Origin: Weissella tructae
Lineage (GTDB): Bacteria > Bacillota > Bacilli > Lactobacillales > Lactobacillaceae
Assembly: GCF_000732905.1 (NCBI RefSeq)
Contig: NZ_CP007588.1
Coordinates: forward strand, 806,001 to 870,000
Direction of reading: 5' to 3'
DNA length: 64,000 nucleotides
Made by a program: the position numbers and the translations under genes. How positions within the stretch are numbered: the first letter of the stretch is position 1; every line of letters starts with the position of its first letter. Under the pieces are notes generated by a model that was not told where the DNA came from, ran no database searches, and worked only from the letters and a program-made list of their open reading frames with translations. Of the stretch, positions 62,761 to 64,000 are shown one piece after another.

Positions 62761-62780
62761 TTTGTGTAATTTTGTGTAAT
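62761..62780. repeat. Tandem direct repeat, 2 x TTTGTGTAAT
   Basis: The ten bases TTTGTGTAAT occur twice without a gap. The units contain a TGTAAT half-site at ten-base spacing, not the eleven required by WalR. Confidence 0.7.
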
Positions 62781-62824
62781 TTTTTGATTTAACTAAATAT
62801 CGTGTCCGTTATCCAAAGTTTTGT

Positions 62825-62841
62825 AACATTCCTGTAACGTT
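62825..62841 (-). promoter_or_regulatory. WalR-like box 2
   Basis: Minus strand CGTTAC, five bases, TGTTAC: one mismatch to the WalR consensus. It lies just after the coaA stop and 160 bases upstream of box 1. Confidence 0.5.
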
Positions 62842-62855
62842 ATTTGGTTTCGTTT

Positions 62856-63803
62856 TTAGTGTTTTCGTAACCAAATTTCAGAGAAGCCATGACCAACGGT
62901 CTTACGCAGAATTAAGTCTGCGCGTTCACGTGTCGGTAAAATGTACTGCGTAAGATTAGGTAAATTGACACTTTCCCACACTGACTCGGCGTATTTCAAT
63001 GCATCCGCACGTGGCAATTGCGCTAATTCATAGAAATAATTATCCGGATCATTAGCAACATCACTTTGTTCTAGCAGCGCTTCATAGCGATCTAGATACC
63101 AATGTGCAATCAAATCCGTCTCTGCATCTATATAGATAGAAAAATCAAAAAAGTCTGAAAGATACACTGCTGAGTCAGCATTCGGTTGTAAGGTATTAAT
63201 TCCTTCTACTATTAATATAGAAGGTTTTGCAAATTCATCAAATGTATTAGGCATCACATCTGATATATCATGCGAGTATTTTGGGGATTGTAGTTGGTCG
63301 GCACCACTCTTTACTTCATCCATAAAATTCAACAACGCCTGCATATCATACGACTCAGGGAACCCTTTACGTTCCATAATACCTTCTGCAAGTAATTGGC
63401 TATTTGGCTTCAAAAATCCATCAGTTGTCATCAATGCGACTTCATCATGCCCCATCGCTTCTTGAAGTAAATACGTTAATAGTCGAGCTGTGGTTGTTTT
63501 CCCCACTGCTACCGAACCAGCAATACCTACAACAAACGGAATATCATAGCTTTGTTCATGTAAAAAGGTTGTCTGATGCGCGCGATGCGCTTGATATTCT
63601 TTGTACATGAATTGTACGTAGCGTACAAGTGGTAAATAAACGTCATGTACATCATCTAAAGAGATTTGGTCGTTAAACGCCTTGATACGTGTTAAGAATG
63701 CCGTATCAACGGTACTAGGTAATTCAGCTTGGCTCCCTGGTCCAATATGACGCCATTGTTCCTTAGGGTACGCCACATAGTTCAACAACTTCACATCAGT
63801 CAT
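62856..63803 (-). CDS. coaA: Pantothenate kinase type I
   Basis: First step of coenzyme A synthesis. The 315-residue protein has the P-loop VVGIAGSVAVGKTTTARLL (about 92-110), the block MTTDGFLKPN (about 123-132), KGFPESYDMQALLNF and ILIVEGINTLQ (about 185-195). It matches E. coli CoaA type throughout. GAGGA precedes the ATG, three bases after the helicase gene. Confidence 0.96.
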   Translation of the reverse strand: MTDVKLLNYVAYPKEQWRHIGPGSQAELPSTVDTAFLTRIKAFNDQISLDDVHDVYLPLVRYVQFMYKEYQAHRAHQTTFLHEQSYDIPFVVGIAGSVAVGKTTTARLLTYLLQEAMGHDEVALMTTDGFLKPNSQLLAEGIMERKGFPESYDMQALLNFMDEVKSGADQLQSPKYSHDISDVMPNTFDEFAKPSILIVEGINTLQPNADSAVYLSDFFDFSIYIDAETDLIAHWYLDRYEALLEQSDVANDPDNYFYELAQLPRADALKYAESVWESVNLPNLTQYILPTRERADLILRKTVGHGFSEIWLRKH

Positions 63804-63805
63804 GA

Positions 63806-64000
63806 TTATCCTCGAGTATATAAGGCTGGATCAACACGATCCAATAATGGTGTTAAGTTTTCTAGTGCTAGCACAGTCAAACGATGCATCGCACGAGAAG
63901 CAATTGTATACACTAATTGACGTTCATCATCTTGCGTGTACACCTTATCAGATGCATCCCACATAATAACTGCGTCAAATTCAAGTCCCTTAGCCAAGTA
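63806..64000 (-). CDS. HelD-type superfamily 1 helicase, C-terminal fragment at window edge
   Basis: Only the last 64 residues are within the window. AKGLEFDAVIMWDAS and the late motif ERQLVYTIASRAMHRLTVLA are characteristic of UvrD-like helicases, and the detail fits HelD, which recycles stalled RNA polymerase in Firmicutes. The frame is open at 64000 and no break is seen. UvrD or PcrA proper is less likely because the C-terminal tail is too short. Confidence 0.75.
   Translation of the reverse strand, partial: YLAKGLEFDAVIMWDASDKVYTQDDERQLVYTIASRAMHRLTVLALENLTPLLDRVDPALYTRG

Larger units (their letters stand above)
62465..62855 (-). other. Long regulatory region of the Apf-like gene
   Basis: About 390 bases without a gene, A+T-rich. 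It holds two WalR-type boxes (listed separately), a 2 x 10 base direct repeat at 62761-62780, and a TTGACA (minus strand, 62621-62626 region) without a convincing -10. A leader of more than 100 bases is likely. No other structure is clear. Confidence 0.6.

Noticed and set aside
62761-62780. TGTAAT repeats as a third WalR box
   Set aside because: Half-sites are ten bases apart on the opposite strand, whereas WalR boxes need eleven.

Overview
The window comes from a low-GC Gram-positive lactic acid bacterium. Gene content and protein style (glp operon with an oxidase-type GlpO, Apf-like secreted transglycosylase, teichoic acid genes, CIRCE-controlled hrcA operon, DHA2 transporter with a DUF4811 partner) fit Leuconostocaceae, most likely Weissella. 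The genus is an inference from remembered family features, not a database match. No rRNA, tRNA, IS element, prophage or CRISPR array is visible, and nearly all long genes are intact. Most genes lie on the minus strand.

Layout, left to right. 1-130: part of an FMN riboswitch with its promoter, reading out of the window to the left. 130-4474: a minus-strand cell-cycle/RNA operon (cvfB, xerD, ribT-like, scpA, scpB, rluB). 4660-5208: an unrecognised, probably well expressed protein. 5313-11415: a glycerol operon (glpK, glpO, a divergent triosephosphate isomerase, glpF) with a perfect cre site and a divergent CdaR/PucR-type regulator. 11483-22723: antiporter, orphan RelB-type antitoxin, rel, dnaE, yjzD-like gene, then cca, uup and folA. 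22885-25312: an A+T-rich two-gene island encoding a GIY-YIG/DUF2075 helicase and a membrane-anchored protein. 25429-29850: glmS with GntR-type operators, a membrane protein with a recently duplicated leader, a 57-residue gene too short for usual ORF cut-offs, and an LCP protein.

29970-34220: frr, pyrH, tsf and rpsB. The normally adjacent rpsB and tsf are separated by an opposite-strand gene (32610-33275) that is a paralogue of 27519-28187. 34435-42038: YazA-like, TrmN6-like, plsC, yneF, ynzC, apt, recJ, rnz and two unknown genes. 42121-46678: dnaJ (lacking its zinc finger), dnaK, grpE and hrcA under two CIRCE elements that flank one promoter. 46735-57410: cell envelope region with a GH25 lysozyme built of alternating repeats, a small glycan cluster behind map, and a wall teichoic acid set (tagD, unknown, tagH, tagG, CDP-glycerol glycerophosphotransferase). 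57634-64000: pepS, csp, DUF4811/MFS pair, Apf-like secreted protein preceded by WalR-type boxes, coaA and the end of a HelD-type helicase.

How the genes work together: the glp genes convert glycerol to DHAP under catabolite control. The envelope genes make and export teichoic acid, attach glycans and remodel peptidoglycan. The strongest leads for something new are the paralogous membrane modules with shared leaders (one inside the rpsB-tsf operon), the helicase island, the Met-Tyr-Cys start of GlmS, the isomerase paralogue, and the structured leader before the antiporter.
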